Shown: positions 7,178-15,809 of the stretch, one piece after another
Numbering within the stretch: position 1 is the stretch's first letter
How the letters are laid out: each line of letters begins with the position of its first letter
Translations under genes and position numbers: made by a program
Assembly (NCBI GenBank): GCA_900468805.1
Contig: UEIF01000054.1
Location: 1 to 64,000 of the forward strand
DNA: 64,000 nucleotides
From: Hyphomicrobiales bacterium
GTDB lineage: Bacteria > Pseudomonadota > Alphaproteobacteria > Rhizobiales > Rhizobiaceae
Direction of reading: 5' to 3'
Notes under the pieces: generated by a model
Told to the model about the DNA's origin: nothing
The model's database searches: none
What the model saw: only the letters and a program-made list of their open reading frames with translations

Positions 7178-8724
7178 TGGCCGCCCCCGTCACCGATCTC
7201 TCTGCCGTCATGGTCACCGCTCCGATCCCGCTGGTCCATTGGCTGGCGATCCTGCCGGTCGCGCTTTGCATCAGCCTCGGCGCGCTGCTCTTGATGCTGC
7301 GCAGCTTTCCCCGCCTGCAGGCATGGATCGCCATTACCGGCCTCGCCGTTCTCGTGCTTCTCGACGCCGCTCTCCTACGACAGGTCGTCCAACACGGCCC
7401 GCTCACCATGGTCATGGGCCGCTGGCTGCCGCCCTTCGGCATCGCTTTCACAGTGGATATCCTTGGCGCGTTGATGGCGCTCGCTGCGGCCATAGTCGCC
7501 CTTGCCGCCGGCATCTATGCTCTGTCGGATACGACCGAAAGCGGCCGGAGATACGGTTTCTTCCCGCTGCTGATGCTGCTGATATCAGGTGTCACCGGCG
7601 CCTTCCTGACCGGCGATATCTTCAACCTCTATGTCTGGTTCGAGGTGCTGCTCATATCCTCCTTCGGCTTGCTGATTCTTGGCTCCGAACGGGCGCAGAT
7701 CGATGGCGCGCTGAAATATGCGGTGCTGAACCTCATCGCCACCACGCTGTTCCTGATATCGGTCGGCATCCTCTATGCGAGCTTCGGCACGCTCAACATG
7801 GCCGATATCGCCGAGCGGTCAGCGGGCCTTGCCGGCACCGCGCCCTTGATGACGCTTGCCTGCCTCTTTCTGCTCGCCTTCGCCATGAAGGCCGCGGCCT
7901 TTCCGGTCAATTTCTGGCTGCCGGCCTCCTATCACACGCCGCGCATTGCCGTTTCCGCGCTCTTTGCCGGCCTGCTGACCAAGGTGGGTGTCTATGCACT
8001 GCTGCGCGTCCTCGTCATGCTGCTGCCGGCCGAACGGGATGAACTCAGCCTGCTGATAGCCATAGTCGGTGCCCTGACCGTCCTCGTCGGCGCATTGGGC
8101 GCTCTCGCCGAAACCGACCTGCGCCGGCTGCTCGGCTATGTGGTGATCTCGGGCATCGGCAACATGCTGATCGGCGCTGCTCTTGGCACGGCGGACGGCC
8201 TGGGTGGCGCCGTCTTTTACGCCTTGCATTCGGTCGTACTGATGACGGCGCTCTATCTTCTCGTCGGCGAGGCGGGAAGGCGGGGTGGCTCCTTCTCGCT
8301 TGCCGCGCTCGGTGGTCTCTATCGCCAGAACGGCTGTTTCGCGGCGATTTCGTTCATACTGCTCTTCGCCGCCTGCGGCCTGCCGCCCTTTTCCGGCTTC
8401 TGGCCGAAAGTGCTGCTGGTCAAGGCCTCGCTCGATCTTGGTGCCTGGTGGCTGGCCGGCGCGATCCTGCTCGGCGGCTTCCTGCTGACGATCGCCATCG
8501 GCCGTGTCTTCCTGCTCGCTTACTGGCGTCCATCCCCGCTGCTCCTGCCGCCGATGCGGACCGGCTGGACGGCCGGTTTGCCGCTTGCGGCATTGACGAT
8601 CCTCGTCATCGGTTTCGGCATCCTGCCGGAGCAATTGCTGCAGCTCGTCCGGTCGGCAGCCGATGGGCTGGCGGATCCCTCCGCCTACATCTTCTCCGTC
8701 TTTCCGGAAGGGGCTCTGCAATGA
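7177..8724 (+). CDS. mrpD: Mrp antiporter subunit D
   Basis: The 515-residue polytopic protein is homologous to ND2/ND4/ND5 antiporter-like subunits. The conserved ion-path residues are Glu156 (VWFEVLLIS), Lys238 (FAMKAAAFPVNFWLP) and Lys269 (GLLTKVGVY). The start at 7177 follows GGGAGG from the adjacent repeat; an upstream in-frame ATG at 7123 is inside the repeat and rejected. The stop overlaps the mrpE start (ATGA). Together with MrpA it is thought to provide the proton and cation routes. Confidence 0.95.
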   Translation: MAAPVTDLSAVMVTAPIPLVHWLAILPVALCISLGALLLMLRSFPRLQAWIAITGLAVLVLLDAALLRQVVQHGPLTMVMGRWLPPFGIAFTVDILGALMALAAAIVALAAGIYALSDTTESGRRYGFFPLLMLLISGVTGAFLTGDIFNLYVWFEVLLISSFGLLILGSERAQIDGALKYAVLNLIATTLFLISVGILYASFGTLNMADIAERSAGLAGTAPLMTLACLFLLAFAMKAAAFPVNFWLPASYHTPRIAVSALFAGLLTKVGVYALLRVLVMLLPAERDELSLLIAIVGALTVLVGALGALAETDLRRLLGYVVISGIGNMLIGAALGTADGLGGAVFYALHSVVLMTALYLLVGEAGRRGGSFSLAALGGLYRQNGCFAAISFILLFAACGLPPFSGFWPKVLLVKASLDLGAWWLAGAILLGGFLLTIAIGRVFLLAYWRPSPLLLPPMRTGWTAGLPLAALTILVIGFGILPEQLLQLVRSAADGLADPSAYIFSVFPEGALQ

Positions 8725-9200
8725 TCGTCCTGTTCCTCAGCCTGCCACTTGCCATCGCCTGGGTTGCCGTGACAGGCAGCGCTTCGCCGCATAATTTCGT
8801 TCTCGGCCTGGCCCTGTCGCTGCTGTCGCTTGCCGTCGTGCGTGAGGCCTTTGCCCGCCGTTCGCTGCCGCGCCGTATCCGTCCGCTGCGCGTCCTGCTG
8901 TTGGCCGGCCTTTTCCTGAAGGAGTTGGCGCTTTCCGCCTGGCGGGTGGCGCTGACGGTACTGTCGCCGCGCATGCAGCTCGCGCCCGGCATTCTTGCAT
9001 TCCCATTAAGCGTGACGAGCGATTTCCAGATCGCCCTGCTTGCCAATCTCATCACACTGACGCCGGGAACACTCTCCGTCGATGTCTCCGATGATCGGCG
9101 CGCGCTCTATGTCCATGCACTGGATTGCGCCGATCCGGAGACGGTCAGGCGCGGCATTGCTGATGGTTTCGAACGCCGCATCATGGAGGCCTTCGGATGA
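8721..9200 (+). CDS. mrpE: Mrp antiporter subunit E
   Basis: The 159-residue MrpE/MnhE (PF01899) protein has N-terminal membrane helices. The family signature NLITLTPGTLSVDVSDDRRALYVHALD (positions about 113-139) is split here by no gap or frameshift. It joins mrpD and mrpF through ATGA overlaps at both ends, so subunit stoichiometry is probably kept by translational coupling. Confidence 0.95.
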   Translation: MIVLFLSLPLAIAWVAVTGSASPHNFVLGLALSLLSLAVVREAFARRSLPRRIRPLRVLLLAGLFLKELALSAWRVALTVLSPRMQLAPGILAFPLSVTSDFQIALLANLITLTPGTLSVDVSDDRRALYVHALDCADPETVRRGIADGFERRIMEAFG

Positions 9201-9517
9201 TAACGCCCGCCGCCATCGTTTCCGCCGCGGCCATAACAGCGCTTGGCATCCTCTGCGTTGCCTTGCTTGTCACCGTCTGGAGGGTCATCGTCGGCCCCAG
9301 CCTGCCGGATCGAATCCTGGCGCTCGACATGCTGACGGGTATCGCGATCGGCTTCATTGCCGTCGTCGCTGTGCGTACCGGCTTCTCGCTTTACATCGAT
9401 ATCGCCATCGCGCTCGGCCTCGTCGGCTTCCTGGCAACGGTCGCCTTCGCCCGTTTCGTGCTCTCGCGCGGAAAGGCGGGAGAAGCTGAGCCTGTGACGC
9501 GAAGGAGGAGCGAATGA
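9197..9517 (+). CDS. mrpF: Mrp antiporter subunit F
   Basis: The 106-residue MrpF/MnhF (PF04066) protein has three membrane helices. The signature VGPSLPDRILALDMLT is near residues 32-47 and the last helix contains GLVGFLATVAFARFV. ATGA overlaps link it to mrpE and mrpG. Confidence 0.95.
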   Translation: MITPAAIVSAAAITALGILCVALLVTVWRVIVGPSLPDRILALDMLTGIAIGFIAVVAVRTGFSLYIDIAIALGLVGFLATVAFARFVLSRGKAGEAEPVTRRRSE

Positions 9518-9849
9518 TGATGGACTACGCGCTGGCGATAATCACTGCGGTCCTGCTGCTGGCTGGCGCGTTCTTCGCGCTGGTGGCTGCGATCGGTATC
9601 GTGCGCTTGCCGGATCTCTACACGCGCATGCACGCCGCCTCCAAGGCCGGCACGGTCGGTTCCGGCCTGTTGTTGCTTGCCGCCGGGCTTTACTCAGGTG
9701 AACTTGCCGTGCTTGTGAGGGCGCTCGCCGGTTTCCTCTTTTTCATCTTGACGGCGCCGGTTTCTGCACACCTTCTTGCGAGAGCTTCGCATAAAACTGG
9801 ACATTTCCCGGTCCTTACCTCAGTACGTGACGATATGCGAATACGCTAG
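9514..9849 (+). CDS. mrpG: Mrp antiporter subunit G
   Basis: The product is 111 residues (109 if the third in-frame ATG at 9520 is used). It is the MrpG/MnhG (PF03334) small subunit with three helices and the signature GIVRLPDLYTRMHAASKAGT at about residues 28-47. It is the last gene of the operon. No clear terminator follows before the mucR leader. Confidence 0.95.
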   Translation: MMMDYALAIITAVLLLAGAFFALVAAIGIVRLPDLYTRMHAASKAGTVGSGLLLLAAGLYSGELAVLVRALAGFLFFILTAPVSAHLLARASHKTGHFPVLTSVRDDMRIR

Positions 9850-10287
9850 GATGAGGGCTATTCAGAATTTTAAGCAATTTTACGCAAACTTATGCACTGG
9901 AAGCACGAGTAAAGCTTGCTGAACTGCTGACCAATTCTTTGTGATGGATTTTTTTTCTAGGAAAATCACAATTAATAATTGGCCTTTTTGGAAAACGATG
10001 CTATTTGAAAAACTAAGTAGAGTTCTGATTGTGAATTAGAATCGTACTGCTTCCAAGTCCCTTAGCCTTGATTGCCAATGTCTAACTGGGTGACGGCCTG
10101 GAAGAATACGTAGTAGCTCACTTTCAGGCAGTATTAGCGCAGAAATACGGTCTTCGGAATCTAGGGGTGGATTTCCGGTTTTTCGAAACAAAGGCTGCTG
10201 CCTGCTCTTTTGCTGTTTGGCTCTGCGACGAGGGTTCTTTGTCTTTTGGGAGAAGGACCATTTGAGCATGCTAACAGGAGAAAGAAT
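9850..10287 (+). promoter_or_regulatory. Long AT-rich leader/promoter region of mucR
   Basis: This 438-nt gene-free stretch is much richer in A and T than its surroundings. An imperfect inverted repeat sits at 9931-9945 (CCAATTCTTTGTGAT) and 9965-9982 (ATCACAATTAATAATTGG). It is a plausible site for autoregulation, because MucR/Ros proteins bind AT-rich DNA. A second, shorter leader segment with AGGAGAAAG precedes the mucR start. Long multi-signal upstream regions are known for rosR of Rhizobium leguminosarum. Confidence 0.55.
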
Positions 10288-10719
10288 ATGACGGATATGG
10301 CGACCGGCAATGCGCCGGAGCTGCTTGTGGAACTGACGGCCGATATCGTCGCGGCCTATGTCAGCAACCACGTTGTCCCGGTCAGCGACCTGGCCAATCT
10401 GATTTCCGACGTACATTCGGCATTGAGCAACACATCCGTACCGCAGCCGGTGGCAGCGGTCGTCGAAAAGCAGAAGCCCGCAGTCTCTGTCCGCAAGTCC
10501 GTACAGGACGAGCAGATTACGTGCCTGGAATGTGGCGGCAACTTCAAGTCCTTGAAGCGTCACCTGATGACGCATCACAATCTCGCGCCGGAAGAATATC
10601 GCGAGAAGTGGGATCTGCCTGCCGATTACCCGATGGTGGCCCCAGCCTATGCCGAAGCGCGCTCGCGCCTCGCAAAGGAAATGGGCCTGGGACAGCGCCG
10701 CAAGCGCGGTCGCGGCTGA
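10288..10719 (+). CDS. mucR: MucR/Ros family zinc-finger transcriptional regulator
   Basis: The 143 residues match the usual MucR/RosR length. The prokaryotic C2H2 zinc finger has Cys79 and Cys82 (TCLECGGNFKSLKRH) with His92 and His96/97, followed by NLAPEEYREKWDLP, the family's DNA-binding tail. These regulators control exopolysaccharide synthesis, motility and symbiosis genes, and repress themselves. The start is set by AGGAGAAAG 5 nt upstream; a longer frame from 10210 has no such site. A strong terminator follows. Confidence 0.95.
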   Translation: MTDMATGNAPELLVELTADIVAAYVSNHVVPVSDLANLISDVHSALSNTSVPQPVAAVVEKQKPAVSVRKSVQDEQITCLECGGNFKSLKRHLMTHHNLAPEEYREKWDLPADYPMVAPAYAEARSRLAKEMGLGQRRKRGRG

Positions 10720-10740
10720 GTATTATACAGCTGGACGATA

Positions 10741-10770
10741 AAAAGCCGGGCCTGTTGCCCGGCTTTTTTT
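10741..10770 (+). terminator. Intrinsic terminator of mucR
   Basis: A perfect GCCGGGC/GCCCGGC stem with loop CTGTT is flanked by AAAA on the left and a run of seven T on the right, 22 nt after the mucR stop. Confidence 0.92.
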
Positions 10771-10870
10771 GTATTTGCCGGTCGTCTCATCGAATGACTT
10801 TCGGCCCTCGTTATTTATCTTCAAAAAAAGCACGGCAAAAAATGTCGGCCTCGCGATTGCTCATCCGTCT

Positions 10871-10970
10871 CTAGAGCATGTCGCGCAAAAGTGCGCAGCG
10901 GTTTTGCGTTCGGAATTGCGTGAAAGCAAAGAGATCGGGCATCTCCGTGTTTCGAAGAAAACGGAGATCT
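10871..10970 (+). repeat. Dispersed palindromic repeat, family A, copy 2
   Basis: It begins CTAGAGCATGTCGCGCAAAA, has the core CAGCGGTTTTGCGTTCGGAA and ends with a hairpin (CATCTCCGT ... ACGGAGATC). It lies between the mucR terminator and the YciI-like gene. Confidence 0.8.
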
Positions 10971-11017
10971 CAGACAGGCAGGCACTCATGCCGCCGTAAA
11001 TAAGAGGAGAAGAGACA

Positions 11018-11443
11018 ATGCGCGTAATGGTCATCGTCAAGGCGACAGCAGACAGTGAAGCAGGCGTCATGCCCTCGACTGAACTTCTGGAGGCCATGGG
11101 CAAATATAACGAGGATCTGGTCAATGCCGGCATCATGCTGGCTGGCGAAGGCCTGCATCCGTCGTCCAAGGGAAAGCGCGTCGCTTTCGATGGCCCGAAA
11201 CGCCTCGTCATCGACGGCCCCTTCGCCGAAACCAAGGAACTGATCGCCGGTTACTGGCTGTGGCAGGTCAAGGACATGGACGAGGCGTTGGAATGGATCA
11301 AGCGTTGCCCCAATCCGATGCCAGGCCCGAGCGAAATCGAGATCCGACAGGTCTTCGAAGCCGCTGATTTCGGCGAAGCCTTCACGCCGGAGCTTGCCGA
11401 ACAGGAAGAACGCCTGCGCGAAAGAATGGCTGACGGCAAATAA
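11018..11443 (+). CDS. YciI/DGPF-domain protein
   Basis: The 141-residue member of the YCII-related family (PF03795) is of the alphaproteobacterial type with the IDGPFAETKELIAGY signature (DGPF at 66-69). It has a ferredoxin-like fold of unknown biochemical role. Relatives are often encoded with ECF sigma factors, but none is present here. A good AGGAGAAGAG site precedes the start. It is convergent with sufE. Confidence 0.85.
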   Translation: MRVMVIVKATADSEAGVMPSTELLEAMGKYNEDLVNAGIMLAGEGLHPSSKGKRVAFDGPKRLVIDGPFAETKELIAGYWLWQVKDMDEALEWIKRCPNPMPGPSEIEIRQVFEAADFGEAFTPELAEQEERLRERMADGK

Positions 11444-11540
11444 TCCCATCAGGGGTTATTATACTCGGGCGCCCGGCGGATTTCCTCCGGGCGCTCAGCC
11501 GTATGTGATCGCAGCTCTGTATTATACCGATCACGCGCCC

Positions 11541-11963
11541 TCAGGCGGCAGCACGTACACGCGCTTCCTCGCGGATGCGGTTCACCATGGAGCGCAGCCC
11601 GTTGGAGCGCTGCGAGGAGAGGTTTTCGGTGAGCCCGATCTTGGAGAAGATTTCGAAGGCATCAAGCGAAGCGATTTCGGACGCCATTTTGCCGGAATAG
11701 GTGGCGAGCACGATGGCGACGAGGCCACGCACGATATGCGCATCGGAATCGCCCTCGAAACTCATCAGCGGATTGTCCGGATTGCCAGACGTATGCGTCA
11801 CCAGCCACACCTGGCTGGCGCAGCCCATGACCTTGTTCTCGGAGGTCTTCTTCTCGTCGGCCAGATCCGGCAGCGCCTTGCCGAGTTCGATGACGTATCG
11901 GTAGCGGTCTTCCCAGTCGTCAAGGAAGGAGAAATCGTCGATGATCTGGTCGAGGGTCGCCAT
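11541..11963 (-). CDS. sufE: SufE family sulfur-acceptor protein
   Basis: The 140-residue SufE-type protein (PF02657) has the active cysteine Cys48 in KVMGCASQVW, which accepts persulfide from a SufS-type cysteine desulfurase for Fe-S cluster assembly. The N-terminal IIDDFSFLDDWEDRYRYVIE helix and C-terminal GLRSMVNRI match the family. No other suf gene is nearby, so it acts as a stand-alone unit here. Confidence 0.92.
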   Translation of the reverse strand: MATLDQIIDDFSFLDDWEDRYRYVIELGKALPDLADEKKTSENKVMGCASQVWLVTHTSGNPDNPLMSFEGDSDAHIVRGLVAIVLATYSGKMASEIASLDAFEIFSKIGLTENLSSQRSNGLRSMVNRIREEARVRAAA

Positions 11964-12030
11964 GCTGTCAGGCCTTTCAGTGTTATCCGTTCATATAGGC
12001 GAAGCGACCGCAGATTTGAACCATTAAAAA

Positions 12031-12062
12031 GAAAAGCCGCGAGGGATGGGCATCCTCGCGGC
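12031..12062 (-). terminator. Intrinsic terminator downstream of the DUF5330 gene
   Basis: On the minus strand, GCCGCGAGG pairs with CCTCGCGGC (9 bp), followed by TTTTCTTTTT. It lies about 110 nt after the stop of the DUF5330 gene and before sufE, insulating the two. Confidence 0.8.
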
Positions 12063-12173
12063 GCAGCAAAATGCTGAAATAAACAGGGCAGGCACGTCAG
12101 GCATGGGGCATCTCCGCGTCATGCGGACCACCGATGCAAGCTTGGATACGGGCGGCGTCGCCCGATAAATTCG

Positions 12174-12740
12174 TCAGATCGCCGGCTTCGGCGTCGGCAG
12201 CGGGATCGCGCCGGCCGGAATGGTGCTGGCCGGGATGGTGCCAGCCGGAATAGTACTCGTCACGACCCGTTCGGCCGAAACACCCTCGTCTACCGGCGGG
12301 CGGTAGGGCTGCGGCAGGTGCGGCATCGGCTGGTTCAGCGCAGCTTGTGCCTCACGCACGGTATTGGTCACGGCGTCCGGCAGGGAAGGAGCTGCGAGCG
12401 CCACGGGCGCTTGCGGCACGGCCGACTTTGCGGAAGCCATTTTGGACGCATCGTCCGTGAACTGGCTGTCGAGCAGTTCATAGGCGACACGGGCGCCCTC
12501 GCGGGCCCGGTAGCCGAGAGCCGTCAAGGTCTCAGCACCCTTGCTGCAGACCTCGGGTTTTTCGGAGCACATGCCGGTCATATAGTCATAGGCGCCGCTT
12601 GCCGCCGTGAAGGCGTCGGAAAGCTGCAATTGCGTGTGGCCGGTATTGTCGCGGCTCTCCGAGCTGAAAACCGAGAGAGCGACGAGTACAAGGCCAAACC
12701 AGAATGATCCTTTGATCAGAAACCACATTGTCTTGCCCAT
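12174..12740 (-). CDS. DUF5330 family membrane-anchored protein
   Basis: The 188-residue product has one N-terminal membrane segment or uncleaved signal (residues about 5-25). A conserved body follows (QLQLSDAFTAASGAYDYMTG, two Cys in CSEKPEVC). The C-terminal third is low-complexity and proline-rich with tandem STIPAG-like units. I recognise the pattern of the rhizobial DUF5330 family, whose function is unknown. It probably faces the periplasm. The start could instead be at residue 5 (MWFLIKG). Confidence 0.75.
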   Translation of the reverse strand: MGKTMWFLIKGSFWFGLVLVALSVFSSESRDNTGHTQLQLSDAFTAASGAYDYMTGMCSEKPEVCSKGAETLTALGYRAREGARVAYELLDSQFTDDASKMASAKSAVPQAPVALAAPSLPDAVTNTVREAQAALNQPMPHLPQPYRPPVDEGVSAERVVTSTIPAGTIPASTIPAGAIPLPTPKPAI

Positions 12741-13150
12741 CCTGTTCCCCCGTTCGGTCTTGTTGCCGAATCGGGCCGGTTGTCCGGTGTGTTTTCACCC
12801 TACCGCCAAGTTGCGAATGCCGCTTTTCGAAACTCGCTGGCATTTGCGGCAAATTTGTCTCGAATTTTAATGATCGGCATTTTCGGGGCATTTCAGTCGA
12901 ATTCTAACGATCGCCGTTAAGCATGGTGGCAGCCGCTGCCTGCAATTGCTGGGCTTTTGGTCCGCCGTCTTGCCACAAGAGTTAACGCAATGCTGAAATA
13001 TGAGGAAAATCCGTCGCTTACCTGCTATTAACCACAAAATTCAAAGAGCATTGCGGATGGCCCAAAACGGGACTTTTGGCGTTTTTGGGCTGTGGAGGGC
13101 GACTTTGCCTTATCCTTTCTTTAAGCCGCGAGGGCCTATTGTCCGGGTCA
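12741..13150. other. Divergent intergenic region, no gene seen
   Basis: These 410 nt separate the DUF5330 gene and the sensor kinase, which diverge, so promoters for both must lie here. I see short palindromes such as TAACG-ATCGC-CGTTA near 12905, but no gene and no operator strong enough to assign. Confidence 0.5.
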
Positions 13151-14716
13151 ATGAAAGGCCTTTTTGGCAGGTATTGCGTGCGTGTATTGAGTGACATTGG
13201 CGGCCGGGCGACAGCCCTCGTGGACCGGGCAGCGGCAGGCTGGCTTTCCCGGACGAGCGGCGGCGAAGCTGTGCGCCAGAGCGAGCTCGCCATTCTGCGC
13301 CGCCTCGTCTTCCTCTCCTCTGCCGCTCTTATTGCCGCTCCGGTCGGCCTCTCCATCGTCACCAGCCCCGCTGTTGCGTTGCCGGCCGGTGTCGCCACGG
13401 TCTGCGCCGCCTTCCTGTTTTCCGCCGTCGGCAGCATCGCCCTTTCCCGCCAGGCTATCCCCCCGAACACAGCAGCAGCGAGCGCCGACGATCTCTTCCT
13501 TGAAATGAGCCCGGGCCTCGTGCTCTTCCTCGACCCTCATGGCGCTGTGACGAAGGCGGGTGGCCGCGACAAGCGCGACTATCTCGCCTGGATGCGCGAT
13601 CTGAAGGGCAGGGGTTTCTTCGAACAGGTGCATGTCTCCGACCGCATCCTCTTCCTGCAGGCGCTGGATGCCCTGCGCCAGGGCGAGGAAAAGGCAACCG
13701 TCGATCTCAGGCTGGAACGTCCCTCCGTCTCGCGCGATAACCGCCAGTTCGCCTATCTGCGCATGGACATGACCGCGCGACGGGATATGGACGGCGTGCT
13801 TTCGGCCGTCATTGCCCAGTTGCATGACGTGTCGGTGGAGCAACGGCTTCGCGCCGAGGCACAGACGCGTGCCGCCGACGCGGAATCGGCCAATGACGCC
13901 AAGTCCCGTTTCCTCGCCGCCGTCAGCCACGAGCTGCGCACACCGCTGAACGCCATCCTTGGCTTCTCGGATATCCTGATCGGCGAATATTTCGGCAAGT
14001 TCGAAAACGACCGCCAGCGCGAATATGTCGGCCTGGTCCGTGAATCCGGCGCGCACCTGCTCTCCGTCGTCAACACGATGCTGGACATGAGCAAGATCGA
14101 GGCCGGCCGTTATGACCTGCTGCTCGAGCCTTTCGATATCGGTGCGTCGATCCGATCCTGTGAATCGATGCTGGCGCTGCAGGCCAAGAGCAAGGGCGTC
14201 ACTCTGACGAACCGCGTCCAGCGCGGCATCGGCGAAGTGATGGCCGATCAGCGCGCACTGCAGCAGATCCTCATCAATCTCGTCGGCAATGCCGTGAAGT
14301 TCACCGAAGCCGGCGGCGTGGTCACCGTCGATGCGGCCATGCGCGACGGCATTCTCAAACTGACAGTCAGCGATACCGGCATCGGCATTCCCGCCGACAG
14401 GCTCGCCACACTCGGCCAACCTTTCGTCCAGATTCAGAATGATTATACCCGCCGTTTCGAGGGCACGGGTCTTGGCCTCTCGCTGGTCAAGGGACTTGTC
14501 GCCCTGCATGGCGGCCATTTTGCCATCGCCAGCCAGCCGGGCGAAGGCACCATCATCACCATCGAGATCGCGGCGGATGGTTCCGGCGCCTGCACCGGCG
14601 AGGATGCCGGCCATGCGGGGGCGGTCGAGTTTCCGCCACGGCTGAAGGGTGCGGTTGTCGCCGCAGAAGTGGAGGAGGGGCTCTTCGATGGCCGCGCGCA
14701 AGCGAAAATCGCCTAA
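13151..14716 (+). CDS. Membrane-associated sensor histidine kinase (PdhS/DivJ-like)
   Basis: The 521-residue product has two hydrophobic segments (about 52-72 and 77-99). A PAS-like region (about 112-225) is followed by a HisKA domain with phospho-acceptor His260 in AVSHELRTPLNAILGFSDIL and a HATPase_c domain. N-box residues lie near 372-382, DTGIG at 408-412 and GTGLGLSLVKGL at 438-449. The HisKA style is that of alphaproteobacterial cell-cycle kinases. No response regulator is adjacent. The ATG at 13151 is preferred over an upstream TTG. Its 3' end overlaps the next gene by 29 nt. Confidence 0.85.
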   Translation: MKGLFGRYCVRVLSDIGGRATALVDRAAAGWLSRTSGGEAVRQSELAILRRLVFLSSAALIAAPVGLSIVTSPAVALPAGVATVCAAFLFSAVGSIALSRQAIPPNTAAASADDLFLEMSPGLVLFLDPHGAVTKAGGRDKRDYLAWMRDLKGRGFFEQVHVSDRILFLQALDALRQGEEKATVDLRLERPSVSRDNRQFAYLRMDMTARRDMDGVLSAVIAQLHDVSVEQRLRAEAQTRAADAESANDAKSRFLAAVSHELRTPLNAILGFSDILIGEYFGKFENDRQREYVGLVRESGAHLLSVVNTMLDMSKIEAGRYDLLLEPFDIGASIRSCESMLALQAKSKGVTLTNRVQRGIGEVMADQRALQQILINLVGNAVKFTEAGGVVTVDAAMRDGILKLTVSDTGIGIPADRLATLGQPFVQIQNDYTRRFEGTGLGLSLVKGLVALHGGHFAIASQPGEGTIITIEIAADGSGACTGEDAGHAGAVEFPPRLKGAVVAAEVEEGLFDGRAQAKIA

Positions 14717-15638
14717 GGGCAAAAAGGGGCGGCAGCAGCCGGGCCTTTTGATGACCGGTGTGGCGGCGCTTGGTGGCGTCGGCCTGCAGGGCGCGAGTGC
14801 GCTGGGCGGCCTCGGCCTTCAGGGCGCAGGTGTGCTTGGCGGCGTCATCGGCCGCAATCCCTCCGTTGCCGGTGGCACGATCGCCTTCGTCGTCATCTTC
14901 TCTTTCGTCGCCGCCAATGCGCTCTGGTATCAGCCGGGCTCACACCCGCATCCGATCTTCCGCACCCGCGATCCGGGCGCGCCGAACGCCATCGGCTTCC
15001 GTCCGCAGACCGAGCCGCAGGGCGATGTCACCACTTTCCGCATCGAGCGGCCGGATGATGCCGGCGCTACGACCGAATCCACGCCGCCTGCTGCAGCCGC
15101 CCAGCAGCCGAACCAACTCGTCATGGATATCCAGAAGGAGCTGATCCGCCGCGGCCTTTATAACGGCAATGCCGACGGCGTCATCGGCCCGCGCACCAGT
15201 GCGGCCATCCTCTTCTTCGAGGAAACGGTCGGTATGGCGCAGAGCGGGGATGCGACGCCTGATGTGCTCGCAGCGCTCAGAACCGATGCTGTCGGCCCCT
15301 CGACCATTCCCGCCGAAAAACCGCGGGAGGATGTGACGTCGAAGGCGACGGAGGAAGATCCGGTCGCAGCCGCCATCCGCAGCGCCGAAAAGACCGTCAA
15401 GACGGCGCCGTCCTCGCCGAAGCAGGTGCCTCTGTCAGGAATTTCCAATGTCGATCTGGTGCTGAAGATCCAGAAGGGCCTGACCAACATGGCCTACGCC
15501 AATGTCGGCGTCGATGGAGTGGCAGGCGAGCAGACCCGCGCTGCCATCAAACATTTCCAGAAGCACTACAACTTGCCGGAAAATGGCGAGCCGAGTGAAG
15601 CCGTGCTGAAGAAGCTCAAGGAAATCGGCGCGCTCTAG
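14688..15638 (+). CDS. Membrane-anchored protein with two peptidoglycan-binding domains
   Basis: The 316-residue product has a basic N-terminus, then a Gly/Leu-rich repetitive stretch (GGVGLQGASALGG, GGLGLQGAGVLGG; about 29-54) and one membrane helix (62-80). A Pro-rich linker leads to two PG_binding_1-like domains (about 147-197 and 255-314; QKELIRRGLYNGNADGVIGP and FQKHYNLPENG). The start follows GGAGGAGGGG and lies inside the kinase gene. The two are probably co-expressed, which hints at a wall-linked input to the kinase (inference). Confidence 0.82.
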   Translation: MAARKRKSPKGKKGRQQPGLLMTGVAALGGVGLQGASALGGLGLQGAGVLGGVIGRNPSVAGGTIAFVVIFSFVAANALWYQPGSHPHPIFRTRDPGAPNAIGFRPQTEPQGDVTTFRIERPDDAGATTESTPPAAAAQQPNQLVMDIQKELIRRGLYNGNADGVIGPRTSAAILFFEETVGMAQSGDATPDVLAALRTDAVGPSTIPAEKPREDVTSKATEEDPVAAAIRSAEKTVKTAPSSPKQVPLSGISNVDLVLKIQKGLTNMAYANVGVDGVAGEQTRAAIKHFQKHYNLPENGEPSEAVLKKLKEIGAL

Positions 15639-15809
15639 GTTAGATCGAAGCCGTGCTGCGCATCACGGCGCCTATTGCCTGATCAGCTCCCCTTATTTGT
15701 TCCATCCGCGAATCGCCGGGCCGGGAGCCGAAGCAGCTTGGCCTCATCGCCGATATCGATCAGTCGACCCATTTTCAAACCGGAACCTTCGGCCCTTCAT
15801 TCCCTGTCG

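Noticed and set aside
11475..11510. GC-rich hairpin GCGCCCGG/CCGGGCGC between the YciI and sufE genes
   Set aside because: The stem is good, but no T-run follows on either strand, so I do not call a terminator.
13148..14722. 524-codon minus-strand open frame opposite the sensor kinase
   Set aside because: It is a shadow of a high-GC coding region. The plus-strand frame has clear HisKA/HATPase motifs, and the opposite frame shows no family motif.
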